From positions 1 to 64,000 of the forward strand of contig CAYFMQ010000008.1 in the NCBI GenBank assembly GCA_964344255.1: a stretch of 64,000 bases of DNA, read 5' to 3'. The stretch is from JAJFIE01 sp964344255 (lineage in GTDB: Bacteria > Pseudomonadota > Alphaproteobacteria > Rhodospirillales > Casp-alpha2). Under the pieces are notes generated by a model, which saw only the letters and a list, made by a program, of their open reading frames with translations, had not been told where the DNA came from and did no database searches. The translations under genes and the position numbers were made by a program. Shown in pieces: positions 33,053 to 41,819 of this stretch (position 1 is its first letter; every line of letters begins with the position of its first letter).

Positions 33053-36000
33053 GCAAACAGGTAAACCGGCTTGCATCCGGCGGCCGTATCGACCGCTCCA
33101 AGCCCCTGAACTTCACCTTCGACGGCAGGAAATACCAGGGCTATGAAGGCGACACGCTGGCGTCCGCCTTGCTGGCGAATGGTGTGAAAGTGGTTGGGCG
33201 CAGCTTCAAGTATCACCGTCCGCGGGGAATCTTAAGCGCCGGTTCGGAAGAGCCCAATGCCCTGATGCAGATGGAAGATGGCGGCTATGCCGATCCCGAC
33301 ACCCGCGCCACGGTGGTGGAGCTTTATGACGGCCTGAAGACCGCTTCCCAGAACGCCTGGCCCTGCGTGAACTTCGATATCAACGCCGTCAATGATATCT
33401 TCAAACGGCTGATCCCGGCTGGTTTCTACTACAAGACCTTCATGTGGCCGCCCAAGCTGTGGATGTGGTACGAGCACCATATCCGCAAGGCAGCCGGCAT
33501 GGGCCATTGCCCCACGGAACCGGACGCGGACAAGTACGACACCTTGCATGCCCACTGCGATGTGCTGGTGGTTGGTGGCGGTCCCGCCGGGCTGGCGGCG
33601 GCGCTGGCTGCCGGACGCACCGGCGCGAGGGTCATCATTGCCGACGAGCAGGCGGAGATGGGCGGCTCGTTGCTCAGTGAAACGGAAGATACCCAGATCG
33701 ACGGCAAACCAGCGGCAGACTGGGTGGCGGGTGCACTCACCGAACTGGCGGGCATGGCGGACGTTCAGGTTCTGCCCCGCACCACGATCAGCGGCTATTA
33801 CGACTATAACTGGCTGACGGCGCTGGAACGCGTCACCGACCACATGGGGCCCGGGCAGGGCGGCGACAATCCGCGCCAGCGGTTCTGGAAGATCCGCGCC
33901 AGGCAGGTCGTCCTGGCGACCGGGTCCATCGAACGCCCGCTAGTGTTCGCGGAAAACGACCGTCCCGGCGTCATGCTGGCGGGGGCCGTGCGTACCTACA
34001 TCAACCGTTACGGCGTGCTGCCGGGTAAGGAAATCCTGGTCTTCACCAACAACGATACGGGCTACCAGACGGCCATCGACGCCTTTAACGCGGGTGCCAG
34101 GGCCTATGTGGCCGACCTGCGTCAGAGCCCCAGTGGCGAGCTGGTCGCCAAAGCGAAAGCAATGGGGATCAAGGTCTATCCCAACACCGCGATCACCGGC
34201 GTTAAGGGCAAGAAAGGCGTCAAGGCCGCGGAGGTCATGGAGTTGACGGAAGATGGCGCTGGGGTCACCGGCGCGCATTTTTCCATCGATTGTGACATCA
34301 TCGCCATGTCGGGGGGCTGGAACCCCACGGTGCATCTGTGGTCACAGGCCCGCGGTAAGCTGACCTGGGACGACGCGCGCGCCTTTTTCGTGCCTAATAC
34401 GGACACCATGGCGGCCATCAATCCGAGTAGATCAGTCGGCGCCTGTGGCGGTTCGTTCGATCTGCCCGATTGCCTGGCTGAAGGTATCGTCGCTGGTGCG
34501 GCTGCCGCCAAGGATGCAGGTTTCGGCGATGGCTCGGCTCCGGCTGTTCCCTCTGCTACCTCCATTCCGGAACAGCCCGTGCGGCCCATGTGGGATGTGC
34601 CGTGCCACGGCCACAAGAAGAAGTTCCACGAGTTCCAGAATGATTCCACCTCGGCCGATGTGGAACTGGCGAGCCGCGAAGGCATGCTGTCCGTGGAGCA
34701 CACCAAGCGCTACACCACGACGGGCATGGGAACCGATCAGGGCAAGACATCCAACGTCAATGCGCTGGGCATCATGGCCCGCGAACAAGGGATCACCATT
34801 CCGGAGGTGGGCACCACCACCTTCCGTCCGCCCTATACACCCGTGACCTTCGGTGCGATCACGGGGCTCAACCGCCGGGACCTGTTCGAGCAGGAACGCA
34901 CCACCGCCATGCACCCATGGCATGTGGAGAACGGCGCGGTGTTCGAGGACGTGGGCGACTGGAAACGTCCGTGGTACTTCCCCAAAGACGGTGAGGACAT
35001 GCACGCCGCCGTGCTGCGCGAATGCGCCGCCGTGCGGGACAGTGTCGGCGTCATGGACGCCTCGACACTGGGCAAGATCGACATCAAGGGCAGAGACGCG
35101 GTCAAGATACTGGAAATGGTCTACACCAACGCCTGGGAGAAGCTGGGCGTCGGGCGTTGCCGGTACGGCGTCATGCTGAACGAGCACGGCATGATTTTCG
35201 ACGACGGCGTGACCACGCGCTTGGGCGAGAACCATTTCCACATGACCACGACCACCGGCGGGGCCGCGCGCATCATGTCCTGGCTGGAGGAATGGCTGCA
35301 GACCGAATGGCCGGAACTGGAGGTCTATTGCACGTCCGTCACCGAACAGTGGGCGGTTGCGTCGATTTCCGGGCCGAGAGCGCGGGACCTGCTGAGCGAG
35401 CTCACGGATATCGATCTGGATTCCGAGGATTTCCCGTTCATGGCCGTCAAGGAAGCCACCGTCGCCGGCGTGCCGGCCCGGATTTACCGCATCAGCTTCA
35501 CCGGTGAACTGGCCTTCGAAGTCAACGTTCCGGCCCGCTATGGCCTGCATCTGTGGCAAACCCTGATGGATCATGGGGCCAAGTACGACATCTGCCCCTA
35601 CGGCACGGAAACCATGCACGTGCTCCGCGCTGAGAAGGGCTTCATCATCGTCGGCCAGGATACGGACGGCACCTGCACGCCCATGGACGTGGGCATGGAC
35701 TGGATCGTTTCCAAGAAGAAGGAAGATTTTATCGGCAAGCGGTCGTTCACACGTTCCGACACGGCCAGCGAGGGGCGCAAGCAGCTTGTCGGCTTGCTGC
35801 CGGCAAATCCCGACTTCGTGTTGCAGGAAGGCCAACACCTGGCGAATGAACCGGTCTCAAGCCCGCCCATGCAGGCGATCGGCCATGTGACCTCCAGTTA
35901 CATGAGCCCGAACCTGGGGCGTTCGTTCGCGCTGGCCCTGCTGCGCGACGGCATGAACCGGCATGGGGAAACGATCTATGCACCGTCCATGGACGGTTCG

Positions 36001-36066
36001 GTACAGAAGGTCACGGTCACTGACACCGTGTTCCTGGACAAGGAAGGGGAGAGGGCCCGTGGTTGA
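33049..36066 (+). CDS. soxA: sarcosine oxidase subunit alpha
   Basis: The 1005-residue subunit has an N-terminal ferredoxin-like region (FTFDGRKYQGYEGDTLASAL), an NAD-binding domain with DVLVVGGGPAGLAAALAAG (~residue 167), the ATGSIERPLVFAENDRPG segment, and from about residue 610 a C-terminal glycine-cleavage-T-like domain (MDASTLGKIDIKGRDAVK; FTGELAFEVNVPA). The T-like domain takes the one-carbon unit to make 5,10-methylene-tetrahydrofolate. It overlaps soxD (4 bp) and soxG (8 bp). Length and order are standard. Confidence 0.95.
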   Translation: MSKQVNRLASGGRIDRSKPLNFTFDGRKYQGYEGDTLASALLANGVKVVGRSFKYHRPRGILSAGSEEPNALMQMEDGGYADPDTRATVVELYDGLKTASQNAWPCVNFDINAVNDIFKRLIPAGFYYKTFMWPPKLWMWYEHHIRKAAGMGHCPTEPDADKYDTLHAHCDVLVVGGGPAGLAAALAAGRTGARVIIADEQAEMGGSLLSETEDTQIDGKPAADWVAGALTELAGMADVQVLPRTTISGYYDYNWLTALERVTDHMGPGQGGDNPRQRFWKIRARQVVLATGSIERPLVFAENDRPGVMLAGAVRTYINRYGVLPGKEILVFTNNDTGYQTAIDAFNAGARAYVADLRQSPSGELVAKAKAMGIKVYPNTAITGVKGKKGVKAAEVMELTEDGAGVTGAHFSIDCDIIAMSGGWNPTVHLWSQARGKLTWDDARAFFVPNTDTMAAINPSRSVGACGGSFDLPDCLAEGIVAGAAAAKDAGFGDGSAPAVPSATSIPEQPVRPMWDVPCHGHKKKFHEFQNDSTSADVELASREGMLSVEHTKRYTTTGMGTDQGKTSNVNALGIMAREQGITIPEVGTTTFRPPYTPVTFGAITGLNRRDLFEQERTTAMHPWHVENGAVFEDVGDWKRPWYFPKDGEDMHAAVLRECAAVRDSVGVMDASTLGKIDIKGRDAVKILEMVYTNAWEKLGVGRCRYGVMLNEHGMIFDDGVTTRLGENHFHMTTTTGGAARIMSWLEEWLQTEWPELEVYCTSVTEQWAVASISGPRARDLLSELTDIDLDSEDFPFMAVKEATVAGVPARIYRISFTGELAFEVNVPARYGLHLWQTLMDHGAKYDICPYGTETMHVLRAEKGFIIVGQDTDGTCTPMDVGMDWIVSKKKEDFIGKRSFTRSDTASEGRKQLVGLLPANPDFVLQEGQHLANEPVSSPPMQAIGHVTSSYMSPNLGRSFALALLRDGMNRHGETIYAPSMDGSVQKVTVTDTVFLDKEGERARG

Positions 36067-36628
36067 TGCAGTCGTGAAAACAAGCCCGCTTCAGGGCATG
36101 GCGTCGCCTGAGACAGGCGTGACACTTTCCGAAGCGCCGTTTGTGGGTAAGGTCAACCTGCGTGGCAACGCGGGCGACAACGCTTTCGCCGAAGCCGTGG
36201 CGAAGGTTCTGGGCGGATCGCTGCCGCTGGAACCCAATACCGTTGCTTCCCATGGCGATTACACGGTGTTCTGGCTCGGGCCGGACGAGTGGCTGATCCA
36301 CACGCCGGAGAACGGCGAGGGCGCCCTGATTGAGGCGCTGAACAATGCCCTTGCCGGTCAGCATGCCGCGGTAACGGATGTCTCCGATTACTATGTGGTC
36401 ATACAGATGCGGGGTGAGAAGGCCGCGGACGTTCTGTCCCGCGCCTGTCCGCTGGATTTGCATGAACGCGTCTTCAAGGCGGGCGACTGCGCCCAGACGG
36501 TGTTTGCCCATGCGTCCGTCCTGCTCCACAAGCTCGACGGGCAGTCTTATGACGTGCAGGTGCGCTGGACCTACGCCCAGTACCTGTGGACCTATTTCTC
36601 GGAAGCGGCGGTAAACGCAGCGGCGTGA
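36059..36628 (+). CDS. soxG: sarcosine oxidase subunit gamma
   Basis: The 189-residue subunit shows the SoxG pattern: VNLRGNAGDNAFAEAV, YTVFWLGPDEWLIHTP, and QVRWTYAQYLWTYFSEAA at the end. It lies beside SoxA in the complex and resembles the T-protein fold. GTG 36059 is inside the soxA end, with AAGGGGAGAGG before it, so translation is coupled. ORF text starting earlier (35963) reads through soxA out of frame and is not real. No folate genes (glyA, folD, purU) follow. Confidence 0.93.
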   Translation: MVDAVVKTSPLQGMASPETGVTLSEAPFVGKVNLRGNAGDNAFAEAVAKVLGGSLPLEPNTVASHGDYTVFWLGPDEWLIHTPENGEGALIEALNNALAGQHAAVTDVSDYYVVIQMRGEKAADVLSRACPLDLHERVFKAGDCAQTVFAHASVLLHKLDGQSYDVQVRWTYAQYLWTYFSEAAVNAAA

Positions 36629-36720
36629 TCTTGGTGGACATACTGGCCGGATTTTCTTGAATTCCTCTGGTGTAGATGGTCCGGTTGCTGATCGACCACC
36701 ATCAACAGGGGATAATGATC

Positions 36721-36903
36721 ATGAAAATCGCTCAGGTAAAAACGTTCGTGCTGCCGCTGGCTGTTGCCGCATTCACCATATCTGTCGCCGCCTGTTCGCC
36801 CGAAGTCGGCAGCGAGGAATGGTGCAACGACCTCAAGGAAAAGCCCAAGGGTGAGTGGACGACTAACGAGGCGACTGATTTCGCCAAGCATTGCGTTCTT
36901 TAA
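36721..36903 (+). CDS. DUF3012 small lipoprotein
   Basis: This 60-residue protein begins MKIAQVKTFVLPLAVAAF, has a lipobox ISVAAC with the acylated Cys about residue 23, and then SPEVGSEEWCNDLKEKPKG, ending in AKHCVL, the DUF3012 pattern with two further Cys. It should be an outer- or inner-membrane-anchored periplasmic peptide of unknown role. AGGGGATA precedes ATG 36721. It follows soxG after ~90 bp and may be independent. Confidence 0.8.
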   Translation: MKIAQVKTFVLPLAVAAFTISVAACSPEVGSEEWCNDLKEKPKGEWTTNEATDFAKHCVL

Positions 36904-36933
36904 AACCCCTTCTGCCCTTCCCATCTATCCGGG

Positions 36934-37443
36934 ATGACGGGACAAAAAAGAACCATTCACGTCAGCGATTCCATGCAGCAGGGCTACAGCTATGATTGCC
37001 TTGCCGAACCCGGTTGCGATTTCGCACCGGGGTTCGAGCCGTATTATTCTCCCGCCGAAATGCTGGAACTGGGTGTGTTCGAGGGGAAATACCTGAACGA
37101 CTGCCGGGCGGAATTTCCGCCCGACTGGTTTGCGAATGCCCGGCTGTCCGATGCGCCGGACCCAACGCTTAATTATTTTGGCGTCAAGAGCCGCCAACCA
37201 TTGTCCGTTTGGCGTGAAAAGGGCTGGATCATCGGCCCCGATCCCAGGGGCTGGTTCCAGTGGTATTGCCGCTACTGGATGGGGCGGCGACTGCCGGAAG
37301 TGGACGAGGCGCAGATTAAACGATGGCGGGGATTTGCCCGTCATGCGGCACAGGTCAGGAGGAACTGCCAACCGGGCGATGTTGCCTGTCGGCCGCGCCA
37401 ACGACAGGCCCTGTTGCAATGGTCTTATAATCCGTTTATCTGA
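36934..37443 (+). CDS. conserved protein of unknown function (169 aa)
   Basis: The cytoplasmic 169-residue protein is rich in Trp, Tyr and Arg and has recognisable blocks AEMLELGVFEGKYLNDC, EFPPDWFANARLS, YFGVKSRQPLSVW, GWFQWYCRYWMGRRL and a basic C-terminus ending WSYNPFI. I have seen similar proteins annotated only as hypothetical across bacteria and plants. Nothing suggests an enzyme family. No ribosome site is strong near ATG 36934. It lies 30 bp before the GST gene. Confidence 0.75.
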   Translation: MTGQKRTIHVSDSMQQGYSYDCLAEPGCDFAPGFEPYYSPAEMLELGVFEGKYLNDCRAEFPPDWFANARLSDAPDPTLNYFGVKSRQPLSVWREKGWIIGPDPRGWFQWYCRYWMGRRLPEVDEAQIKRWRGFARHAAQVRRNCQPGDVACRPRQRQALLQWSYNPFI

Positions 37444-37473
37444 TCGGGACATAACCGGTTAAGCGGAGGAACG

Positions 37474-38151
37474 ATGTATATCCTGTATGGCGGCAAATAC
37501 ACCCGGGCGATGGGCGTGCAGATGGTGCTTGAAGAGGCAGGTCTGCCCTATGAGCTGCGCGAGATCGATATCGTCAAGCAGGAACACAGAAGCGATGAAT
37601 TCCTCGCTGTCAATCCGGCCGGTTATGTTCCGGCCCTGATCACGCCGGAAGGCGATACCCTGCACGAGACGGCTGCGATCATGCTTTACCTCGCCGATCG
37701 TCATCAGTTGTACGACCTGGTGCCCCCTCCCGACTCGACGAAGCGTGGCATGTTCTACGCCAAGTTTTTCTACCTGTGTAATGACGTGCAGCCGTCCATG
37801 AAGCGGTATTACTACCCAAGCCGTTTTTCCACCGATCCTGCGGATGCACCCCGTGTGAAGGAATGCGCCTTTAAGATGGCCCAGGATCGCTGGGACATCG
37901 TCGAACGCCATCTGGCTGAGAACGGCCCCTGTCATCTGGGAGAGAAAGTTGGATTGGCTGATTTTTATATGGCCGTGTGGGCGGCCTTCGGCTTCGATGA
38001 CGGCTACAACATCATGGATGATCATCCGGCGATCAGGACTTGCTACGCCATGGTGCGGGACCGCCCGGTCATCAAACCGTTATTGCTGGAAATCGAAAAC
38101 GTTCGTGAAGACTACCTGGATAAGGTTGAGGCGGAACAGCAATCGTCATGA
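37474..38151 (+). CDS. glutathione S-transferase family protein
   Basis: The 225-residue protein has the thioredoxin-like N-domain (MYILYGGKYTRAMGVQMVLE, with LAVNPAGYVPALITPEGDTL and the TAAIMLYLADRH segment for glutathione binding) and an all-helical C-domain (GLADFYMAVWAAFGFDDGY). The catalytic Ser/Cys position is not clear from the text. Roles could be detoxification or isomerisation. GGAGG precedes ATG 37474. Its end overlaps the convergent CoA-binding gene by 6 bp. Confidence 0.9.
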   Translation: MYILYGGKYTRAMGVQMVLEEAGLPYELREIDIVKQEHRSDEFLAVNPAGYVPALITPEGDTLHETAAIMLYLADRHQLYDLVPPPDSTKRGMFYAKFFYLCNDVQPSMKRYYYPSRFSTDPADAPRVKECAFKMAQDRWDIVERHLAENGPCHLGEKVGLADFYMAVWAAFGFDDGYNIMDDHPAIRTCYAMVRDRPVIKPLLLEIENVREDYLDKVEAEQQSS

Positions 38152-38583
38152 GGCGATAAGGCGTTGGTGCTCGAACTTGGGACACCGGTTGATGACAAGG
38201 TCGATCCTGGTGGGTTTCAATTTCGCAGCCAATCCGTAGGCGTAAACGCCAAGCTGCAGCCAGATGGTCGAGATGCCTTTTTCCGGCGCCAGGCTGATGG
38301 ATTCATCGACGAGAGCCGGTACGGCATCGGAAGACCGGAAAATATCCACTACATCGAACTTCTCGGGAATGTCTGACAGGCTTGCATAAACCCGTTCCCC
38401 GAGAATGGTGCTCCCCGCATGCCCCGGGTTGACCGGGATCATCCGGTATCCGGCCTGCTGCATGTACCGGATGACCTTGAACGAGTCCCTGTCTTCGTTG
38501 GCGGATGCACCGATGACAGCGAAAGTATGGTTTTCGCGCAAAAGACGACGGATGTAGGGATCAGGGTAGACAAATGCCTGCAT
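38146..38583 (-). CDS. CoA-binding domain protein (YccU-like)
   Basis: The 145-residue Rossmann-fold protein has HTFAVIGASANEDRDSFKVI, YRMIPVNPGHAGSTILGERVY and IWLQLGVYAYGLA, the pattern of the small YccU-type CoA-binding proteins. The ligand is probably CoA or a nucleotide; its cellular role is unknown. It lies in a minus-strand pair with the DUF3422 gene, 6 bp after that gene's start... on the downstream side. Confidence 0.88.
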   Translation of the reverse strand: MQAFVYPDPYIRRLLRENHTFAVIGASANEDRDSFKVIRYMQQAGYRMIPVNPGHAGSTILGERVYASLSDIPEKFDVVDIFRSSDAVPALVDESISLAPEKGISTIWLQLGVYAYGLAAKLKPTRIDLVINRCPKFEHQRLIAS

Positions 38584-38589
38584 CGTGGA

Positions 38590-39945
38590 TCAATTGCCGT
38601 CGCCTGAATCCCTGTAGCGGGATGTGATCGCCCTGCGGATGCGTTTCACGCCGATCCACACGGCAACCATGATGATCGGCAGGGCGACGAGGGTTACCAC
38701 ATCCGGCTCCCAGATAACGCCGAGTTTGGCCGAGCCCTTGGCGAGATAGCCCACCAGGCCCACAAGATAGTAACTGATGGCGACGACGGACAGGCCTTCC
38801 ACGGTCTGTTGTAGCCGGACCTGAAGCTTCGCCCGCCGGTCCATGGAGATCAGCAGGTTGTGGTTCTGTTCCTCAAGCGTAATATCGACACGGGTCCTGA
38901 GCAGGTCACCGGCGCGGGCGACCCGGCGGGACAGGCTCTCCAGCCTGGCCTGGACGGTCTCGCAGGTTTCCATGGCGGGCGCGAGACGCCGGGTCATGAA
39001 GCTGCCCATCATCTGAAGTTCTTCAAGCCTCGTTTCACGGATATCTTCCAGACGGCGCTCGACAATTTTGTGATAGGCCTTGGCGGCGCCGAACCGGAAG
39101 GCTGTGTCAGCGACGATGCTTTCTGTTTCAATAGCCAGTTCTGTCAACTGGGCGAGCAGTTCACGCTCACCGGTATCCGAAGGGGCTTTGGAAAGTTCGA
39201 GCACCAGAAGGTTCAGTTTCTGTTCGATCTGGCTGATACGCGCCAGGGCCGATTTGGCCAGAGGGAAGGCGAGCATGGCGACCAGGCGGTAGGTTTCCAT
39301 TTCGAGGACACGCTGGATCAGGCGGCCCGCCCGGCGAGGGTCGAGGTCGATATCGCGAACGAGCACGCGCTGAAAACCATCGCTGTGAATCTGATGGTCG
39401 GTCCAGGCCCGGGCACGTTCCTGCGCCAGGTTGCTGCCGGTGATGGTGTTGCCCTCGAACAGGTCGGCGATGGTCCAGACATCTTTTTCCGGGGCGTCCT
39501 TCGCTTCCACCTCCACATGCATGGCGACGAGCAGCTTGCCCGGCAGGTAGGAGCGCCATTCTTCGGGTATCCGGTTTATGGCAGGGTTGGAGAAAGGAAC
39601 TTCACCTTCTCCGGGCGTGACGAAGGTATAGGTCGAAAATTCCGTATGGCGTTCCCAGCGAAAACGGATGCTTTCCACTTCGGCCCAATGATGCATTGCG
39701 TCCGGCTCCGGTTCAGGCGCACCGATCAAAGCGCACAGCCTTGCGACATGGGCCCGGTCGGCCTCGTCGCCGCCTTCGCCCGACAGGGTGGCGATATGAG
39801 AAATCTTGAACGGCGTTTCCAGGCGCATATAGGGCCTGGAATGAATCTCCCCCGCCAGGGCATGTCGCTCGGGAAGCTCGTTCCCGATCATGGGGTTGTA
39901 AGGAACCGGAGATTTCTGTTCAGATGATGTTGAATCCTGGGACAT
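38590..39945 (-). CDS. DUF3422 family membrane protein
   Basis: This 451-residue protein opens NELPERHALAGEIHSRPYMR, with the RFRWERHTEFSTYTFV block, a long helical middle, and two C-terminal membrane segments (VVAISYYLVGLVGYLAKGSA; VTLVALPIIMVAVWIGVKRI), the DUF3422 pattern. Its function is unknown; the soluble domain is probably cytoplasmic. It precedes the CoA-binding gene and follows two LuxR-type genes on the same strand, so an operon with them is possible. Confidence 0.88.
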   Translation of the reverse strand: MSQDSTSSEQKSPVPYNPMIGNELPERHALAGEIHSRPYMRLETPFKISHIATLSGEGGDEADRAHVARLCALIGAPEPEPDAMHHWAEVESIRFRWERHTEFSTYTFVTPGEGEVPFSNPAINRIPEEWRSYLPGKLLVAMHVEVEAKDAPEKDVWTIADLFEGNTITGSNLAQERARAWTDHQIHSDGFQRVLVRDIDLDPRRAGRLIQRVLEMETYRLVAMLAFPLAKSALARISQIEQKLNLLVLELSKAPSDTGERELLAQLTELAIETESIVADTAFRFGAAKAYHKIVERRLEDIRETRLEELQMMGSFMTRRLAPAMETCETVQARLESLSRRVARAGDLLRTRVDITLEEQNHNLLISMDRRAKLQVRLQQTVEGLSVVAISYYLVGLVGYLAKGSAKLGVIWEPDVVTLVALPIIMVAVWIGVKRIRRAITSRYRDSGDGN

Positions 39946-39970
39946 TGTCTCGTCGCTTTTTTTTGCCCGC

Positions 39971-40783
39971 CTAAGCTGCCGGTTGGGTCAACAGCGGGAG
40001 AAAGAGTGAGAATAGCTCCGCCTGGGATGAAATTTCCAGCTTTGCATAAATATTCTTTCTGTGAACCTTCACCGTGCCGATGGAAATGTCCAGCATGGCG
40101 GCGATAGAGATCGTCGAATATCCTCGTAAAATCAGGCTGATGACTTCGGTTTCCCTGTTTGTAACCGATTTATACCCGGCATCCAGCAGGGAATTCTGAA
40201 CACGCCCAGGCAGGGTGTCGAACCGGCCTTCGTGCGGGCGCGTCGAAATTTCAACGATTTCGGGATTGCGCCAATGCCGGATAATGGCCTCACGCAAGAT
40301 GGGCTCGATGCGGCGTAGCCTTTCCAGCGTTTTTTTCCGGAAGGCACTGGTACCTTTTTCGCGGGTAAGGGATATGACGACCGTGCCCGGCCCCGGCATG
40401 TCAATGTAGATCGCTACCTCGGAAATAATTTGGGTCTTTCCGTAATAGCTCCGGTAATACTCGCTTCTGAAAAAATGATCCGGAGCCAGTTCCTTCAGGT
40501 GATAGACACCGTCCTGTATGCCGCGCTGATAGGCATGGAAGACCGGGTCAAGCAGGTAGGCACCCCGCTGGTACTCTTCCAGGGAAAGCAGGCTGGGCCG
40601 GTCATCGGGAAAATGAAACAGGTCGATTGGGGGCTTTTCGCCGTCATAGGCATAGATGACGGTGCTGTCAAAGGACGTTGCATCTTCGAGCATCGCCATT
40701 AGCGACTTGGGAAAATCGGACGTGTTGATCGCTTTGATCAAGGCGGCTGAGTGTCCGATTATGTTCTCGATGTGCTGATCCAT
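39971..40783 (-). CDS. LuxR-type regulator (paralogue A)
   Basis: The 270-residue regulator has a C-terminal LuxR helix-turn-helix (SVTNRETEVISLILRGYSTI, then AAMLDISIGTVKVHRKNIYA) and an N-terminal sensor-like domain of ~190 residues (AYLLDPVFHAYQRG, APDHFFRSEYYRSYYGK). It has no REC receiver and no clear AHL-pocket pattern. The neighbour at 40801 is a paralogue: the APDHFFRSEYYRSYY core and the HTH are nearly the same. Both face away from the amide operon and probably control it. Ligand unknown. Confidence 0.85.
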   Translation of the reverse strand: MDQHIENIIGHSAALIKAINTSDFPKSLMAMLEDATSFDSTVIYAYDGEKPPIDLFHFPDDRPSLLSLEEYQRGAYLLDPVFHAYQRGIQDGVYHLKELAPDHFFRSEYYRSYYGKTQIISEVAIYIDMPGPGTVVISLTREKGTSAFRKKTLERLRRIEPILREAIIRHWRNPEIVEISTRPHEGRFDTLPGRVQNSLLDAGYKSVTNRETEVISLILRGYSTISIAAMLDISIGTVKVHRKNIYAKLEISSQAELFSLFLPLLTQPAA

Positions 40784-40800
40784 GACCCGTTTCTTCCCTG

Positions 40801-41628
40801 CTACTCGGCAGCCGTCTGGGACAGCAGCGGCATGAAAAGGGAGAACAATTCCGCCTGGGAGGATATCTTGAGCTTTGAATAGATATTCTTGCGGTGGACC
40901 TTCACCGTTGCTGCGGAAATATCGAGCATCCCGGCAATGGCGATAGAGGAATACCCGCGCAGCACGAGGCTGACGACTTCCGATTCCCTGTTGGTTAAAG
41001 CCGATCTGCCACTGATGCTAACGACATTCCTAACGCGGTTCGGCAGTACACCGACTGCTTCGCTGGCGGATTGGGATGATGCGATCAGGGGCTCGGCGTC
41101 CCGCCAGTTCTGGATGATTGCTTCACAGACGATATCCTCCAGAGCGCGGTAGCGTTGAATTTCCTTCTTGCGGAACGGGCGGCTTCCTCGCATGCGTTCG
41201 ATCGTGGCGACAATGACGGATTTGTCGGACATGGGAACAAAAACGCCCACTTCATCAATGATGCGGGTTGTGACGTAGTAGGATCTGTAATACTCGCTTC
41301 TGAAGAAGTGATCCGGTGCGATGTCGTTCAGGTGAATGGTGCCTTTTGTATCCGCGTTGCGGCACACTTCATAGAACGGATCCAGCAGATACGGCCCGGA
41401 CAGATAGGTGTTCAAGGAATCGGCGCTGAACTTGGTGTCAAAATCATGCGACAGGACTTTTGGCGCTTCCTCTCCGAAATAGCGGAAAATAACCAGATGA
41501 TCGAGGGGCGCGATGGAATTCAGGAACGTCGAAAGGGCCCGGGGAAAACCGGCGCTGTGAATAGAACGGATCAAGTCAGCCGTCGAGGCGATCGTGTCCG
41601 TATTTGATCCCGGAAGTTCTTTCATCAA
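40801..41628 (-). CDS. LuxR-type regulator (paralogue B)
   Basis: The 275-residue protein shares the layout and much of the sequence of the 39971 gene: APDHFFRSEYYRSYYVTTRI in the sensor part, and SALTNRESEVVSLVLRGYSS...AGMLDISAATVKVHRKNIYSKL in the HTH part. It starts 17 bp upstream of it, so they are cotranscribed. Such tandem regulators may form heterodimers or bind two related ligands. It faces the peptidase-amidase operon across 191 bp. Its target and ligand are inferred from position only. Confidence 0.85.
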   Translation of the reverse strand: MMKELPGSNTDTIASTADLIRSIHSAGFPRALSTFLNSIAPLDHLVIFRYFGEEAPKVLSHDFDTKFSADSLNTYLSGPYLLDPFYEVCRNADTKGTIHLNDIAPDHFFRSEYYRSYYVTTRIIDEVGVFVPMSDKSVIVATIERMRGSRPFRKKEIQRYRALEDIVCEAIIQNWRDAEPLIASSQSASEAVGVLPNRVRNVVSISGRSALTNRESEVVSLVLRGYSSIAIAGMLDISAATVKVHRKNIYSKLKISSQAELFSLFMPLLSQTAAE

Positions 41629-41819
41629 CGTATTGCCTGTCGTTCAGGACCTATCTCTGCCAATGGGGGAGTATACAGCCCAAGGGGTATGTCGCGTCCA
41701 GCGTCCGGTTTGTAAATTCGCATATAAAGGGGCGCATAAGGGATATACTACCTGTCGGTTATTTTTCGATAGACTTCTTTCTGGTGAATTACAGAACGAT
41801 AATAAAGGGATGCAACGTA
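41629..41819. promoter_or_regulatory. divergent promoter region of LuxR pair and amide operon
   Basis: The 191-bp gap must hold both promoters and the regulator sites. AGTATA (near 41668) and TATACT (near 41745) are inverted elements in GGGAGTATACAG and GGATATACTACC contexts, a weak candidate pair for regulator binding. I see no canonical lux box. Confidence 0.4.

Noticed and set aside
34432..35838. Reverse-strand 468-codon frame opposite soxA
   Set aside because: It lies fully within the recognisable SoxA coding sequence and its translation shows no family features.
39971..41628. AHL quorum-sensing receptors for the two LuxR-type genes
   Set aside because: They lack the recognisable Trp/Tyr/Asp/Trp/Gly pocket set, there is no luxI-type gene, and the sensor domain looks different.
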